A DNA stretch of 64,000 nucleotides from Paenibacillus caseinilyticus (GTDB lineage: Bacteria; Bacillota; Bacilli; Paenibacillales; NBRC-103111): NCBI RefSeq assembly GCF_027533645.1, contig NZ_JAQAGY010000019.1, positions 62,001 through 126,000 on the forward strand, written 5' to 3'. The position numbers were made by a program, and so were the translations under genes. The notes beneath the pieces were generated by a model, which was not told the DNA's origin, did not search any database, and worked only from the letters and a program-made list of their open reading frames with translations. Position 1 is the first letter of the stretch. Every line of letters starts with the position of its first letter. Below, piece after piece: positions 34,565 through 43,365 of this stretch.

Positions 34565-35587
34565 GTGTCCCCTTATCGAATCATTGTGGCAGGCTGCGGC
34601 GGCATGGCCAAGACCTGGGTCAAATATGCGCTGGAGCGTAAAGATGCCGAGATCGTGGCCCTTGTTGACCTGTATGAAGAAACGGCCCGCAAGATGGCTG
34701 CCGAATTCGGGCTTTCGTGCCCGGTCTACACGGATATTACGGAGGCGCTGCAGCATTCGGATGCCCATCTCGTATTCGATGTGACCATACCGGCCAGCCG
34801 GGTCCAAGTGGTATCCGCCGCGCTCGAACACGGCTGCCACGTGATGAGCGAGAAGCCGATGGGCAGCACGATGGAGGAGGCCCGTGCGATGGCCCGGCTC
34901 GCGGAGAGCCGCGGCTTACAGTACGCGGTCATGCAGAACCGGCGTTACCTGAAGGACATCCGCGACTTCCGCTCGCTCTTGGTGGACGGCACGATCGGGC
35001 GGCCCGGTTTCGTGAACGCCGACTTCTTCCTAGGGCCGCACTTCGGCGGCTTCCGTGATGCGATGGAGAGTCCGCTGGTGCTCGACATGGCGATCCACAC
35101 CTTCGACCAGGCGCGATTCCTGACCGGAGCCCATGCCCTGTCCGTGTATTGCCAGGAATTCAATCCTCCTGGCTCGTGGTACCAGGGGAATGCGGCGGCC
35201 GTCTGTATCTTCGAGATGTCGGACGGCTCCGTCTTCTGCTACCGCGGGTCGTGGTGCGCCGAGGGCGCGCCCACCTCGTGGGAGGCGGACTGGCGGATCA
35301 CCGGCGAGCTCGGGACCGCCTTGTGGGACGGCAAATCCGCGCCTTACTGCGAGATCGCGGAACCGGCCGAGCCGCAGCCGTTCCTGAATACCTACCGCCG
35401 CATCGAAGCGCAAGAGAGCTGGCAGGGGCGCGAGCACCACTTCGGCTGCCTCGACGAAATGTTCCTGGCCCTTACGGAAGGACGCCCGGCGGAGACGGCC
35501 TGCAGCGACAACCTGCACAGCATGGCGATGGTCTTCGGCGCACTCGAGAGTGCGGCCAAAGGGCAAAAAGTGATGCTGCACCCTTAG
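34565..35587 (+). CDS. Gfo/Idh/MocA family oxidoreductase
   Basis: 340 residues beginning VSPYRIIVAGCGGMAKTWVKYALERKDAEIVALVDLYEETARKMAAEFGL, an N-terminal Rossmann domain with GCGGMA. VMSEKPMGSTMEEARAM is the EKP motif with the catalytic lysine, and MESPLVLDMAIHTFDQARFL holds the D...H pair of the C-terminal domain. It is an NAD(P)-dependent dehydrogenase of a sugar or cyclitol. AAGGAGGCGGG supports the GTG start. It is a single gene ended by a strong terminator shared with the convergent CBO0543 gene. Confidence 0.93.
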   Translation: MSPYRIIVAGCGGMAKTWVKYALERKDAEIVALVDLYEETARKMAAEFGLSCPVYTDITEALQHSDAHLVFDVTIPASRVQVVSAALEHGCHVMSEKPMGSTMEEARAMARLAESRGLQYAVMQNRRYLKDIRDFRSLLVDGTIGRPGFVNADFFLGPHFGGFRDAMESPLVLDMAIHTFDQARFLTGAHALSVYCQEFNPPGSWYQGNAAAVCIFEMSDGSVFCYRGSWCAEGAPTSWEADWRITGELGTALWDGKSAPYCEIAEPAEPQPFLNTYRRIEAQESWQGREHHFGCLDEMFLALTEGRPAETACSDNLHSMAMVFGALESAAKGQKVMLHP

Positions 35588-35619
35588 CGCCATGCAGCCT
35601 CAGCCATACAGCCTCACTA

Positions 35620-35665
35620 AATAAAGGCCGGTCCCCCCGCAGCAGCTGGGGGACCGGCCTTTATT
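35620..35665. terminator. Strong bidirectional terminator
   Basis: AATAAAGGCCGGTCCCC (35620-35636) pairs perfectly with GGGGACCGGCCTTTATT (35649-35665) around a 12-base loop. It lies between convergent genes and overlaps the stop codon region of the minus-strand gene. Confidence 0.92.
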
Positions 35666-36302
35666 ATACTTTGGAACGGCTTCGCCGAAAGGCCCAGCCC
35701 CTCCCGCTCTGCGGACGCAGAGGCCTGCCGCGCTCCGTACCTCTAGAGAAGGCCATCACGGTATCGACGGCGGCCTTGGTGAAGACGCCCGTCACGACGT
35801 AGTAGCCTACAGAGTATACGTTCTTCCATTCGATATAGGATACCAGATCCAGCCCTATGGCCAGCGGTTCTCCTATGAAGGCATACACCACGGTCATGAA
35901 GAGCAAGCCGAGCAGATAAGAGCGCCAAGACGGCAAATAAAGGTACATCAGCATATAAGGGACAGGCAGCACCGATAAGTCAAAAGCGAGGCCTCCGGGG
36001 ACCGCTGGCAGAAGCTCAACAGGATAATCCCAGAAGTTCAGATAATAGCCGGTCCAATCGAACAGCAGCGTAATGATAATGACCATAGCTCCCGCAAGCA
36101 TCGACTCCGGAAGCCATCGCCGGTCTGCGAATTTTACCCAGATCAGCCAGGGAACCATCAGCAATCCGACAAGAAGCCACCAGCGGAACGTGTTAACCCC
36201 GTAATGCAGCCACTTCTCTATATGGTTCTGTGCCAATAAAGCAACCAGTTCTCTTCCCTTGGCCTCGTAGGCCGTCCAATCCTCCATCTGGGTCCCTTCC
36301 AC
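35664..36302 (-). CDS. CBO0543 family membrane protein
   Basis: Up to 212 residues with about five transmembrane helices. MLAGAMVIIITLLFDWTGYYLNFWDYPVELLPAVPGGLAFDLSVLPVPYMLMYLYLP matches the CBO0543 family, which is widespread in spore-formers and of unknown function. MEDWTAYEAK, five codons in, is an alternative start. The Arg/Ser-rich C-terminal tail (TERGRPLRPQSGRGWAFRRSRS) is unusual and runs into the terminator. Confidence 0.8.
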   Translation of the reverse strand: MEGTQMEDWTAYEAKGRELVALLAQNHIEKWLHYGVNTFRWWLLVGLLMVPWLIWVKFADRRWLPESMLAGAMVIIITLLFDWTGYYLNFWDYPVELLPAVPGGLAFDLSVLPVPYMLMYLYLPSWRSYLLGLLFMTVVYAFIGEPLAIGLDLVSYIEWKNVYSVGYYVVTGVFTKAAVDTVMAFSRGTERGRPLRPQSGRGWAFRRSRSKV

Positions 36303-36425
36303 CCCCGCCGGCTGTGTTTGTTCTTAGCATCGGCAGTCGTGGAAATATTATGCACTCAAAGGGATGGCTTAGCCGGACGGCAGCGTTATCCGCCGAAACG
36401 ATGCATGCGGCATTCTCCCGCTCCG

Positions 36426-37127
36426 TTAGCCCCCTGCAGGTTCCAGGGCGTAGACCTCCAGGTTCGCATACTCCGCGATGAGCGGCACGAGCTGCCGGAA
36501 CCCGATCCGGCCCGGGCCGAGGACCGGACCCAGCGTCTCCCCGTCGTCGATCCAGTTCAGCACGGGCAGACCCTGGATCATGAAACGGATGTCTCCTCCC
36601 GTCTTCACCAGCTCGATCCGGTATGTGCTCCGCACCTCGGCGACACCGGGAATCGGGTCCGCCCCCTGGGCGACCAGGTGCATGCCCCGGCTCTTGCGCA
36701 GATTGCAGACATGCAGTGCCCGCTCGTCCGGCAGCGCCCGGCGGAAGTAGGCAATATGATAGGCATTGATATCTCCGCTGTGATACTGGTTGTACGGGCC
36801 GCTGCGCAGAGCCAGGCCGGGATCGAAGAGATCCTCCCCTGCCCCTCCTGCGGCCGCGAAGAAGAGCATGCACAGCCCCGGCTCGCGGATCGGGCGGAAG
36901 TCCCACCGGATGACGAAGGAATCCGGGAACTCTACCGGACACCACAGCACGAAGTTCGCGTTCTGCCCTGCAGAGGGATCCAGCCGGCTTTCCATCCGCA
37001 TGGCGCCGTTCGGGAAGGAGAGCACCCCCGGCCCTTCCATCCGGAAGTCTTCAACATCCGCCGGGCTCTCCAGCTTGTTGGCATAGAGCAGTTCCCCCTG
37101 CTTATACCGGTTCAAACCGATGTCCAT
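36426..37127 (-). CDS. DUF1961 family protein, YesU-like
   Basis: 233 residues of a concanavalin-like beta sandwich: FPNGAMRMESRLDPSAGQNANFVLWCPVEFPDSFVIRWDFRPIREPGLCMLFFAA and SGPYNQYHSGDINAYHIAYFRR are DUF1961 hallmarks. B. subtilis YesU lies in the rhamnogalacturonan locus. Here only this gene and the acetylesterase at 59189 represent that pathway in the window. Its role is probably binding or processing of pectin-derived sugars. It is monocistronic with no clear terminator. Confidence 0.85.
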   Translation of the reverse strand: MDIGLNRYKQGELLYANKLESPADVEDFRMEGPGVLSFPNGAMRMESRLDPSAGQNANFVLWCPVEFPDSFVIRWDFRPIREPGLCMLFFAAAGGAGEDLFDPGLALRSGPYNQYHSGDINAYHIAYFRRALPDERALHVCNLRKSRGMHLVAQGADPIPGVAEVRSTYRIELVKTGGDIRFMIQGLPVLNWIDDGETLGPVLGPGRIGFRQLVPLIAEYANLEVYALEPAGG

Positions 37128-37346
37128 CCGATTCTCCTCCTCAGCTTTATCCTATGATTCCCATCTCCCACCTTACACCTTCCCCTGCCTGCCTTCAATA
37201 CGACATTCTTGCATAAGGGCCATGCGAACTACCCGTTCGGTTTGCAGCCATGGGGGCGTATTGTGAATATGTCGTTGGCTGGTTCGGCCTCATGTGGCAG
37301 ACCCGGGGCCCATCCATACCCCCGCGCTTTTTCGTTCGCCGTAAGC

Positions 37347-37790
37347 TCAAGCAGCTGCTCGGTAATATCGATTGGCGGCCGGCCGAAACATGAGTACCAT
37401 CGCCGCGATAACGGAAGCCAGATGAACCAGCCGGCTGACTCCAAACATCATGGAGTATGCAGACATGCCATCCAGCGCTTGCGCCACAGAGTTTCCTTCC
37501 ACAATCCATCTCACCGGATCCATCACCAAGGAGATCGTTCCCATGCCTCCAAGAATGGTGGCCAAGGCAGCGCGCGCCCAGTTTCTGCCACGGTACATCT
37601 TCACAATCAGGTATACAAGTGCGGCAAAGATCAACGTTCTGAGTCCTGCGGCGATGAATATACCGCTTCCCGGGCCCGATTCCCTGGAGAGGATCTCCAT
37701 CACTGCGATGGTCATTTCAAACACTCCTGCTGCGATGGCAATAAGCCAGAACAGCAACGACTTCTTTACCGATAAAGCAGGTCGGCGGAT
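37347..37790 (-). CDS. Hypothetical membrane protein, start lost by fusion to a transposase remnant
   Basis: The frame downstream of about residue 94 reads RRPALSVKKSLLFWLIAIAAGVFEMTIAVMEIL and continues for about 145 residues with four hydrophobic helices, ending ANRYYRAAA. No ATG, GTG or TTG with a ribosome site lies at the expected N-terminus. Instead the frame is open into the transposase fragment at 37895-38066. The native start was probably removed by the insertion, so the gene may be dead or expressed as a fusion from 38066. The family is not recognised. Confidence 0.55.
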   Translation of the reverse strand: MRRPALSVKKSLLFWLIAIAAGVFEMTIAVMEILSRESGPGSGIFIAAGLRTLIFAALVYLIVKMYRGRNWARAALATILGGMGTISLVMDPVRWIVEGNSVAQALDGMSAYSMMFGVSRLVHLASVIAAMVLMFRPAANRYYRAAA

Positions 37791-37894
37791 TCCAATGCCG
37801 CTTTCACAACCTTCAGCTGGTTCGGAGCACAGGTATGCAGATAAGCGCCGGAGGCCAAGGCTGCTTCCAGCGTCGATGCGCTCACATTGTTGAC

Positions 37895-38066
37895 GTGCGG
37901 CCCATCTCTCGACATGTATGAAAGGCTGCCTTCCACTAAGAATGTCAAGGACCAGGAGCATGACGGCGGCTTCGCCTGCGGTGATGTTACACTGCGTGTC
38001 CGCAGGCACTAACTGGTCGACATTGTCAACTAGGCGTAGATCGTTCATGACTCCATTTAAATTCAC
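37895..38066 (-). pseudogene. Remnant of an IS1634-type (DUF4277) transposase N-terminus
   Basis: The frame MNDLRLVDNVDQLVPADTQ then CNITAGEAAVMLLVLDILSGRQPFIHVERWA matches the DUF4277 domain at the start of IS1634/IS4-type transposases (xIDxxVPxD...ITxGxAxxxLxLxxLSGRQPL). It is lost after about 57 residues, with no catalytic DDE part. It sits at the left edge of the AT-rich island. Confidence 0.7.
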
Positions 38067-38161
38067 TATTTTTGAAGTTCGCAGGGTACGGAATTGAGTT
38101 ATAAATTGATGTTACAATTAATTCAAGCAGATTTTTAGTATGTTAGTTTGTCCAAAAAAGA

Positions 38162-39388
38162 CTAAGATTTCACCCCTCTTTGTTTCTCTATTAATATCTT
38201 GTTGCTTCCCATCATCAGTAGGTATGAAACCAACAGTGAGATAATGAATAAAAGTGTTCCACCTAAGTAAAAGGACGAGTTAACACCAAGATTTTGTGAG
38301 AACACGCCAAATACAACTGGGCTCAATAATTGGCCTATTCTATTCACAGTTTGACTTATCCCTATAGTAACAGATCGTTCTTCAGGATCGGCACTGTCAG
38401 CAACTACTGTGTTACTGAGTGGTATTGCTATTCCCATTGCAAGCCCGATAATTACCGAATTGATAAGTTGCAACGTGAAGTTGCTGCTAATCGGGATAAT
38501 TGCGATTGATATAGCCAAGACAATCGAACAGAGTACTAGGGCTCCTGATCGTCCACGACAAATTTTTATAACCAGTTCAAGTATGGACCTACTCGCTATA
38601 GCCGCTAATGAACGGGCTGCCATAATGAATCCTATAGTAGTCAGTGTGTATCCTATATTTTGTAGATATATTGGTAAGAACAAAAATCTCGCGCCATGGG
38701 CAAATAGTACACCAGAACCCACAAGTATACCAATAGATATTCTCCAATTGAGTACTTTCTTAATATCTTGCATACTCAATTTCGGTTTAGAGCTATTATC
38801 TTTTGACTCATTTTTTTCATCATGTAAATACAACGAAAAAAATGATAATCCAACTAAAATAATAGAAAGAAAAATCCAAATCATATTATAACTACGATAG
38901 TCAACTAAAAATCCACCAACAATAGGGCCAATTAATGAACCAACGGATGCGTAAACCATAAACCAGCTATAGTTTTTGTCCATGTCATTATTTAGCTTAT
39001 TACTTAAATTTGCTACTTTAGTTTGAAGTCCTACAGTAAAGAAAATCTCAGCAACTTTCAATACAGATAGCATGATAACTAATTGTATTATAGAAGGAAA
39101 AAGAAATAACATAAAACAAGAAAGTGCACTTATCATACTTGATACAAATAGAGGAACTCGCAATCCCCATTTTTTCACAGCAAAACCTGCTGGAATTGCA
39201 GTTAACAGAGGAGCAAGACTCGCTATAGTCATTATAATGCCAACGGAATTATAATTTCCTCCCCATTGTGTAATCAATATTGGAACGAAAGATGGATACA
39301 TATTAGTACACATAAAAAAAATAGACACTATAGCTAAAACAATTGCTAATTCTTTATTTTTTATTGGCCTCAATGTTTTCATCCTCAT
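38162..39388 (-). CDS. MFS transporter (AT-rich island)
   Basis: 408 residues and twelve hydrophobic helices. GGNYNSVGIIMTIASLAPLLTAIPAGFAVKKWGLRVPLFV contains the loop 2-3 signature of the major facilitator superfamily, and a similar signature occurs in the second half. It is probably a proton-driven efflux pump. It lies 6 bases after the stop of the asparagine-synthetase-like gene, so the two are co-transcribed, and it is a natural exporter for that enzyme's product. Base composition is far more AT-rich than in the flanking genes. Confidence 0.9.
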   Translation of the reverse strand: MRMKTLRPIKNKELAIVLAIVSIFFMCTNMYPSFVPILITQWGGNYNSVGIIMTIASLAPLLTAIPAGFAVKKWGLRVPLFVSSMISALSCFMLFLFPSIIQLVIMLSVLKVAEIFFTVGLQTKVANLSNKLNNDMDKNYSWFMVYASVGSLIGPIVGGFLVDYRSYNMIWIFLSIILVGLSFFSLYLHDEKNESKDNSSKPKLSMQDIKKVLNWRISIGILVGSGVLFAHGARFLFLPIYLQNIGYTLTTIGFIMAARSLAAIASRSILELVIKICRGRSGALVLCSIVLAISIAIIPISSNFTLQLINSVIIGLAMGIAIPLSNTVVADSADPEERSVTIGISQTVNRIGQLLSPVVFGVFSQNLGVNSSFYLGGTLLFIISLLVSYLLMMGSNKILIEKQRGVKS

Positions 39389-39394
39389 ATCTTT

Positions 39395-41218
39395 TTAATT
39401 TATGGTTACAGGAGTTGGCTCTCCTAATAGCTCAAACAAATTAACATTGCACTCTAATTTGCATAAGTATTTGTCAGTTGAAATAAAAATACTATGCCAA
39501 ACTAAGAATCCTATTATAGTAAAGATCCTGCAAGATAGAACGGATGCTTTATAATAATCTCCTGAAGTTTGTCCATTTTCTATTGCAAAATTAAAACCAT
39601 CTAAAATCATTTTAATAGAGGACAAATTAAAGTACTCACGACTTACTTCGGAGTTGAGAATCAGACTAAACAGTTTTTGCCGAGTTTCTTTATCTTCTAA
39701 AAATATATATGAATAGGGAGAGGTTGATTCTGTGGCTTTTACAAGTTCTTGGCTAATCTCTTTGGGTATCATATCGTTAGATACTTTAACATGTAAATTT
39801 TTAAAAATTAGGTCCTTTTCTTCTAATTGAGCATCAATAAAGTCAGTGTATTTACTTCCAAGGAATGGTAATCTCGGAGTTACCCCATAATGCTTAACTA
39901 TTAATCGTTTAGTTAAAAAATAGTTGGTGAAAACAGTAGAGTAATTTTCTAGGCTTAATTGCATTGTTGTAAAGCGGTGATTGCTGTTTAATAACCATGA
40001 AATCTCAATATCCGTGAAAAATTTGTATGTAAAAATTCGATCTATTTCACCTAACCGTAAACGTCCATACTTTGGATAGTCATAGATGGCTTTTGGCTCA
40101 ACTAATTTATGAACCATCTCATAATATAACTTTCTGTCATAAACTTGATCATTAGCATCGCCGCCAATTACTACATCTATATTATTTTCTTTGAGGACTT
40201 CAGCTAAGGATGCTTGAAAAATGACCCCAGGTTCTGAGATGGGTTCCCCTAGTGAAAACATCATCTTTGGTAAATTATGGATGTCTTCTGCTTTAACAGT
40301 GTAGTCATGAAGTGTAAGCTTGTAACCCAAATTTTTATAAATGTCTATTATTCTACGGATATTGTGTATTTCAGATTTTGTACTTGTTGATCCGTAAGAG
40401 AATAGCTTAATTTCTGACTCAGGCTTGTATTTTAATAGACGTGATAAAAGGAAGTTAGAATCATAGCCTCCACTAAACATAACTGCAAATTGTTTAGTGT
40501 CTATTTCTTCAATACGAGAAAGTAAAACTTCGTCAAATAATTCTACTAATTTTTTTTCGGTATCTATTTCATTTAGGGTGGCTTTTTCTTGCATTATATA
40601 ATTTGGTAAAAGCGCTAACGAATTTGTTTGATATGTATACTCGAGTAGGGTTTCAGTAGGCAGCTTGTAAATGTTATCAAATAATGTTTGGTTTCCTGGA
40701 ACAAATGCATAGTGAAGATAGGTAGGCAAAATGTCTTTATTTACTTTAGGAACTACTTTTGTTCTTCTAAATAATTCCTTTACATCAGTAGATAAAAAAA
40801 GAGATTCATTATCATGATAGTAGTACAAATGATTTAGTGAAGTATGTTGATCTTGAATTACAAATACTTTATTTATGTTTTTGTCATAAATAAGGATTGT
40901 AAAGAAACCATCTAACTTACGACTTAATTCCATAACTCCTTTGTTAATATAAATACTTGCTATCAGATCTAAATCATCGTTAATACTGTTATTTTTCTGC
41001 TTTAAGTTATGAAATTCTCCTAAAATTGAAACTACAATATGATCATAGGTTTTCACCGATTTATTCTGACTCTTATTCATAGAGATCCGATATGATTCAA
41101 TTTCAATTTTCGAGCTGGAGTATGTATTCGACGTAATGTGTTCTTGATCATCGTCTAGAAAAGAAAAACGTTCGTAAAAGCTTTGGTCTGTGTTTACCTT
41201 ACAAAACAAAAAATTCAT
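39395..41218 (-). CDS. Asparagine synthetase-like ATP-dependent ligase without glutaminase cysteine (AT-rich island)
   Basis: 607 residues. The N-terminal part is Ntn-like (LDGFFTILIYDKNINKVFVIQDQHTSLNHLYYY), but residue 2 is Asn rather than the catalytic Cys, so it should not release ammonia from glutamine. The synthetase half has the pyrophosphate loop FSGGYDS (248-254), GEPISEPG (324-331) corresponding to the aspartate-binding EPxxxP region, and IGGDANDQVYD (351-361) in place of GxGADELFGG. This pattern is seen in AsnB-like enzymes that form amide or lactam bonds in natural-product pathways, such as beta-lactam synthetase and lasso peptide cyclases. It is coupled to an MFS exporter downstream. 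No precursor peptide gene was found. Confidence 0.85.
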   Translation of the reverse strand: MNFLFCKVNTDQSFYERFSFLDDDQEHITSNTYSSSKIEIESYRISMNKSQNKSVKTYDHIVVSILGEFHNLKQKNNSINDDLDLIASIYINKGVMELSRKLDGFFTILIYDKNINKVFVIQDQHTSLNHLYYYHDNESLFLSTDVKELFRRTKVVPKVNKDILPTYLHYAFVPGNQTLFDNIYKLPTETLLEYTYQTNSLALLPNYIMQEKATLNEIDTEKKLVELFDEVLLSRIEEIDTKQFAVMFSGGYDSNFLLSRLLKYKPESEIKLFSYGSTSTKSEIHNIRRIIDIYKNLGYKLTLHDYTVKAEDIHNLPKMMFSLGEPISEPGVIFQASLAEVLKENNIDVVIGGDANDQVYDRKLYYEMVHKLVEPKAIYDYPKYGRLRLGEIDRIFTYKFFTDIEISWLLNSNHRFTTMQLSLENYSTVFTNYFLTKRLIVKHYGVTPRLPFLGSKYTDFIDAQLEEKDLIFKNLHVKVSNDMIPKEISQELVKATESTSPYSYIFLEDKETRQKLFSLILNSEVSREYFNLSSIKMILDGFNFAIENGQTSGDYYKASVLSCRIFTIIGFLVWHSIFISTDKYLCKLECNVNLFELLGEPTPVTIN

Positions 41219-41587
41219 AGCAGAAATTCCTCTCCAATTTTTATTTTTGTAAATAAAAAGAAAAACAATGCAATATTACCTTTTATGGATTGATTACGTA
41301 AATAATCATTATCTTATATTCCTTGAATATGGTAATAAATGGATTAAAAATTGAGAAATGGTAAGTGGTGAATTGTTACCATAGAAACTTTGATAACAAG
41401 CGTGCTGCAATTATCAGAGCAATCATTATATTAGATCTTCCTATTTAAGAGAAAAAAAGAGATAGAAAAGGGGCTATCTTTAAGTTAACGTAGGGAGTAG
41501 GGTACCACTGAATGAAAAGGGGGGGGGGGGTGAAATAGGAGGGGAAGAATCATTTTAGCCTGCACAAAATTGAGGAGGGAATTATAT
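41219..41587. promoter_or_regulatory. Divergent control region of the AT-rich island, with GGTAA boxes and a G12 tract
   Basis: Between the ligase and the DJ-1-like gene there are four GGTAA/TTACC elements. TATTACC (41274-41280) mirrors GGTAATA (41331-41337), and ATGGTAA (41358-41364) mirrors TTACCAT (41376-41382). A run of twelve G (41519-41530) lies about 57 bases before the DJ-1-like start. The pairs could bind a regulator, and the G run could vary in length by slippage. A 28-codon ATG frame (41268-41354) lacks a ribosome site. Confidence 0.5.
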
Positions 41588-42157
41588 TTGAAAAAAGTTA
41601 TTTGCTTTATCTCAGAAAACTTTGCTGATTTCGAAATAACTCTAGTATTACATAAAATTAAAAATATAGGAAAAAGGGAAGTAGTTACGGTTGGAAATAG
41701 AATTGAACAGGTAAAGAGTGAATCAGGATTAATCTATAAACCAAATTTATCAGTGAAAGAAGCATTACAACTGGATGATATTGAAGGTTTAATCCTCCCT
41801 GGAGGGCCTATAAATACACAATCGGATTTGTTAACACAGCTTTTAGTTAAACTCGACCGCGAGCAAAAAATGTTAGCTGCTATTTGCAACGGTCCCCAGT
41901 ATCTGGGCAGATCTGGAATATTAAATAACAGAAAGTTCACCACATCTTGTTCCTTAGATAGAATCAGGATACTTGGTGTTGAAGATCCATTTCCACGCCA
42001 AACCTTTATTAATTGTCGTGTTATAACAGATGGGCATGTAATTACAGCCAAAGGAAGGGCTTTTATAGATTTCTCTTTTGAAATATTTGCATATTTAGGG
42101 ATCTACCAAAACATTGATGAGCAAGAACAGTTGTATAACGATATTTTGAACAGATGA
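41588..42157 (+). CDS. DJ-1/PfpI family protein (AT-rich island)
   Basis: 189 residues from the TTG at 41588, chosen for GAGGAGGGA 8-9 bases upstream. KKVICFISENFADFEITLVLHKI has the conserved acidic residue of the family (Glu16), GLILPGG is the second strand, and MLAAICNGPQYLG holds the nucleophile-elbow Cys100. DJ-1 superfamily members are hydratases, glyoxalases, amidases or isonitrile hydratases. Being divergent from the ligase/exporter pair and equally AT-rich, it may modify the same product or protect against it. Confidence 0.85.
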   Translation: MKKVICFISENFADFEITLVLHKIKNIGKREVVTVGNRIEQVKSESGLIYKPNLSVKEALQLDDIEGLILPGGPINTQSDLLTQLLVKLDREQKMLAAICNGPQYLGRSGILNNRKFTTSCSLDRIRILGVEDPFPRQTFINCRVITDGHVITAKGRAFIDFSFEIFAYLGIYQNIDEQEQLYNDILNR

Positions 42158-42308
42158 CCTTTAAAATCATCGATAAAAAACATGGGTGGGGCCGCTCGGA
42201 TTCTTAAAATAATTAAATACCGGTGAGTGAGACATGTGTTTCGGTTTAGTCTTTTTTCGCTTTGGTGCCAGAAAACCGCCTCCGCTTTGCCTTTTTCTCT
42301 TATATAGC

Positions 42309-42340
42309 CAAAAGGACAGCCCCCCACAGGAAGCTGCCCT
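42309..42340 (-). terminator. Terminator of the ytf-type sugar transporter operon
   Basis: On the minus strand AGGGCAGC (complement of 42333-42340) pairs with GCTGTCCT (complement of 42313-42320) with one G-U pair, followed by TTTT. Confidence 0.7.
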
Positions 42341-42387
42341 GAAACATGGTGATCACATTCTTGCATACGAGGCTTGCCGGACTTGCT

Positions 42388-43365
42388 CTAAGCTGCCTTA
42401 GCCTTCCGGGAGACGAGCACCCGCTGGAGCAGAATGAAGAGGAACAGGAGGACGCCAATCGCGATCTTCGTCCACCAGGAGCTCAGCGTGCCTTCGAACA
42501 TGATAATGGTCTGGATGACGCCCTGGATCAGCACGCCGAACAAGGTACCGGCGATGTACCCGACCCCGCCGGTCAGAAGCGTGCCGCCGATCACGACGGC
42601 AGCGATCGTATCGAGCTCCAGGCCCACGGCATGCAGTCCGTAGCCCGACAGCATGTAGAACGTGAACACGACACCGGCCATCGCGGAGCAGAAGCCGCTG
42701 AACGTGTAGACGAGAATTTTGGTGCGGCCGACAGGCAAGCCCATCAGGAGGGCGGAGGACTCGCTGCCGCCGATCGCATAGGTATTGCGGCCGAACTTGG
42801 TGTAATGCGCGAGATAGATGGCCAGACCCACAACCAGCAGGGCAAGAACCACCGAGACCGATACATAGTTGCCGCCCGGCAGCGGGACTTTGGCCTGCGA
42901 GATAGCGGTGTACGTCTCGTTGGTAATCGTGATCGTCTCGATCGAGATCACGTAGCACAGACCGCGGGCCAGGAACATGCCGGCCAGGGTAACGATGAAC
43001 GGCTGGATCTGGTATTCGTGGATGATGTAACCCATCGCCCATCCGAACAAGGACCCGATTACGAGTACCAGGGGAATGACCACGAACGGGGACCATCCGT
43101 GATGCTCGACGAGGCTGGCAGAGATCATGGTTGTCAGCGCGATTACGGAACCGACCGAGAGGTCGATGCCCCCGGAGATGATCACGAAGGTCATGCCGAC
43201 GGCCGTGATGATAAGGAAGGCGTTGTCGATGAGCAGATTCAGGAACACCTGCGCCGAGAAGAAGCCGGTATATTTGGCCGAAGCCGCCAGGAACATCAGG
43301 CAGAACAACCCCATGGTGACGAGAGCCGGAACGAATTGGCCCCCGATTCTAAGCTTGCGATTCAT
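42388..43365 (-). CDS. yjfF: Sugar ABC transporter permease, YjfF-like
   Basis: 325 residues starting MNRKLRIGGQFVPALVTMG after GAAGGAGGTAGCGGC. About ten hydrophobic helices of the RbsC/BPD_transp_2 fold, with FIISGGIDLSVGSVIALTTMI and TLAGMFLARGLCYVIS. Its start overlaps the stop of the YtfT-like permease by four bases (ATGA). The E. coli YtfQRT-YjfF system imports galactofuranose, and two different permeases form the channel here as well. It is last of four genes. Confidence 0.9.
   Translation of the reverse strand: MNRKLRIGGQFVPALVTMGLFCLMFLAASAKYTGFFSAQVFLNLLIDNAFLIITAVGMTFVIISGGIDLSVGSVIALTTMISASLVEHHGWSPFVVIPLVLVIGSLFGWAMGYIIHEYQIQPFIVTLAGMFLARGLCYVISIETITITNETYTAISQAKVPLPGGNYVSVSVVLALLVVGLAIYLAHYTKFGRNTYAIGGSESSALLMGLPVGRTKILVYTFSGFCSAMAGVVFTFYMLSGYGLHAVGLELDTIAAVVIGGTLLTGGVGYIAGTLFGVLIQGVIQTIIMFEGTLSSWWTKIAIGVLLFLFILLQRVLVSRKAKAA

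Noticed and set aside
37229..37444. Minus-strand frame ending GYGWAPGLPHEAEPANDIFTIR and a few more residues
   Set aside because: The peptide looks protein-like and may be a gene remnant, but no family, start or neighbour supports it.
41268..41354. 28-codon frame in the AT-rich divergent gap as a precursor peptide
   Set aside because: No ribosome site, no leader/core pattern, and the AT-rich composition gives such frames by chance.
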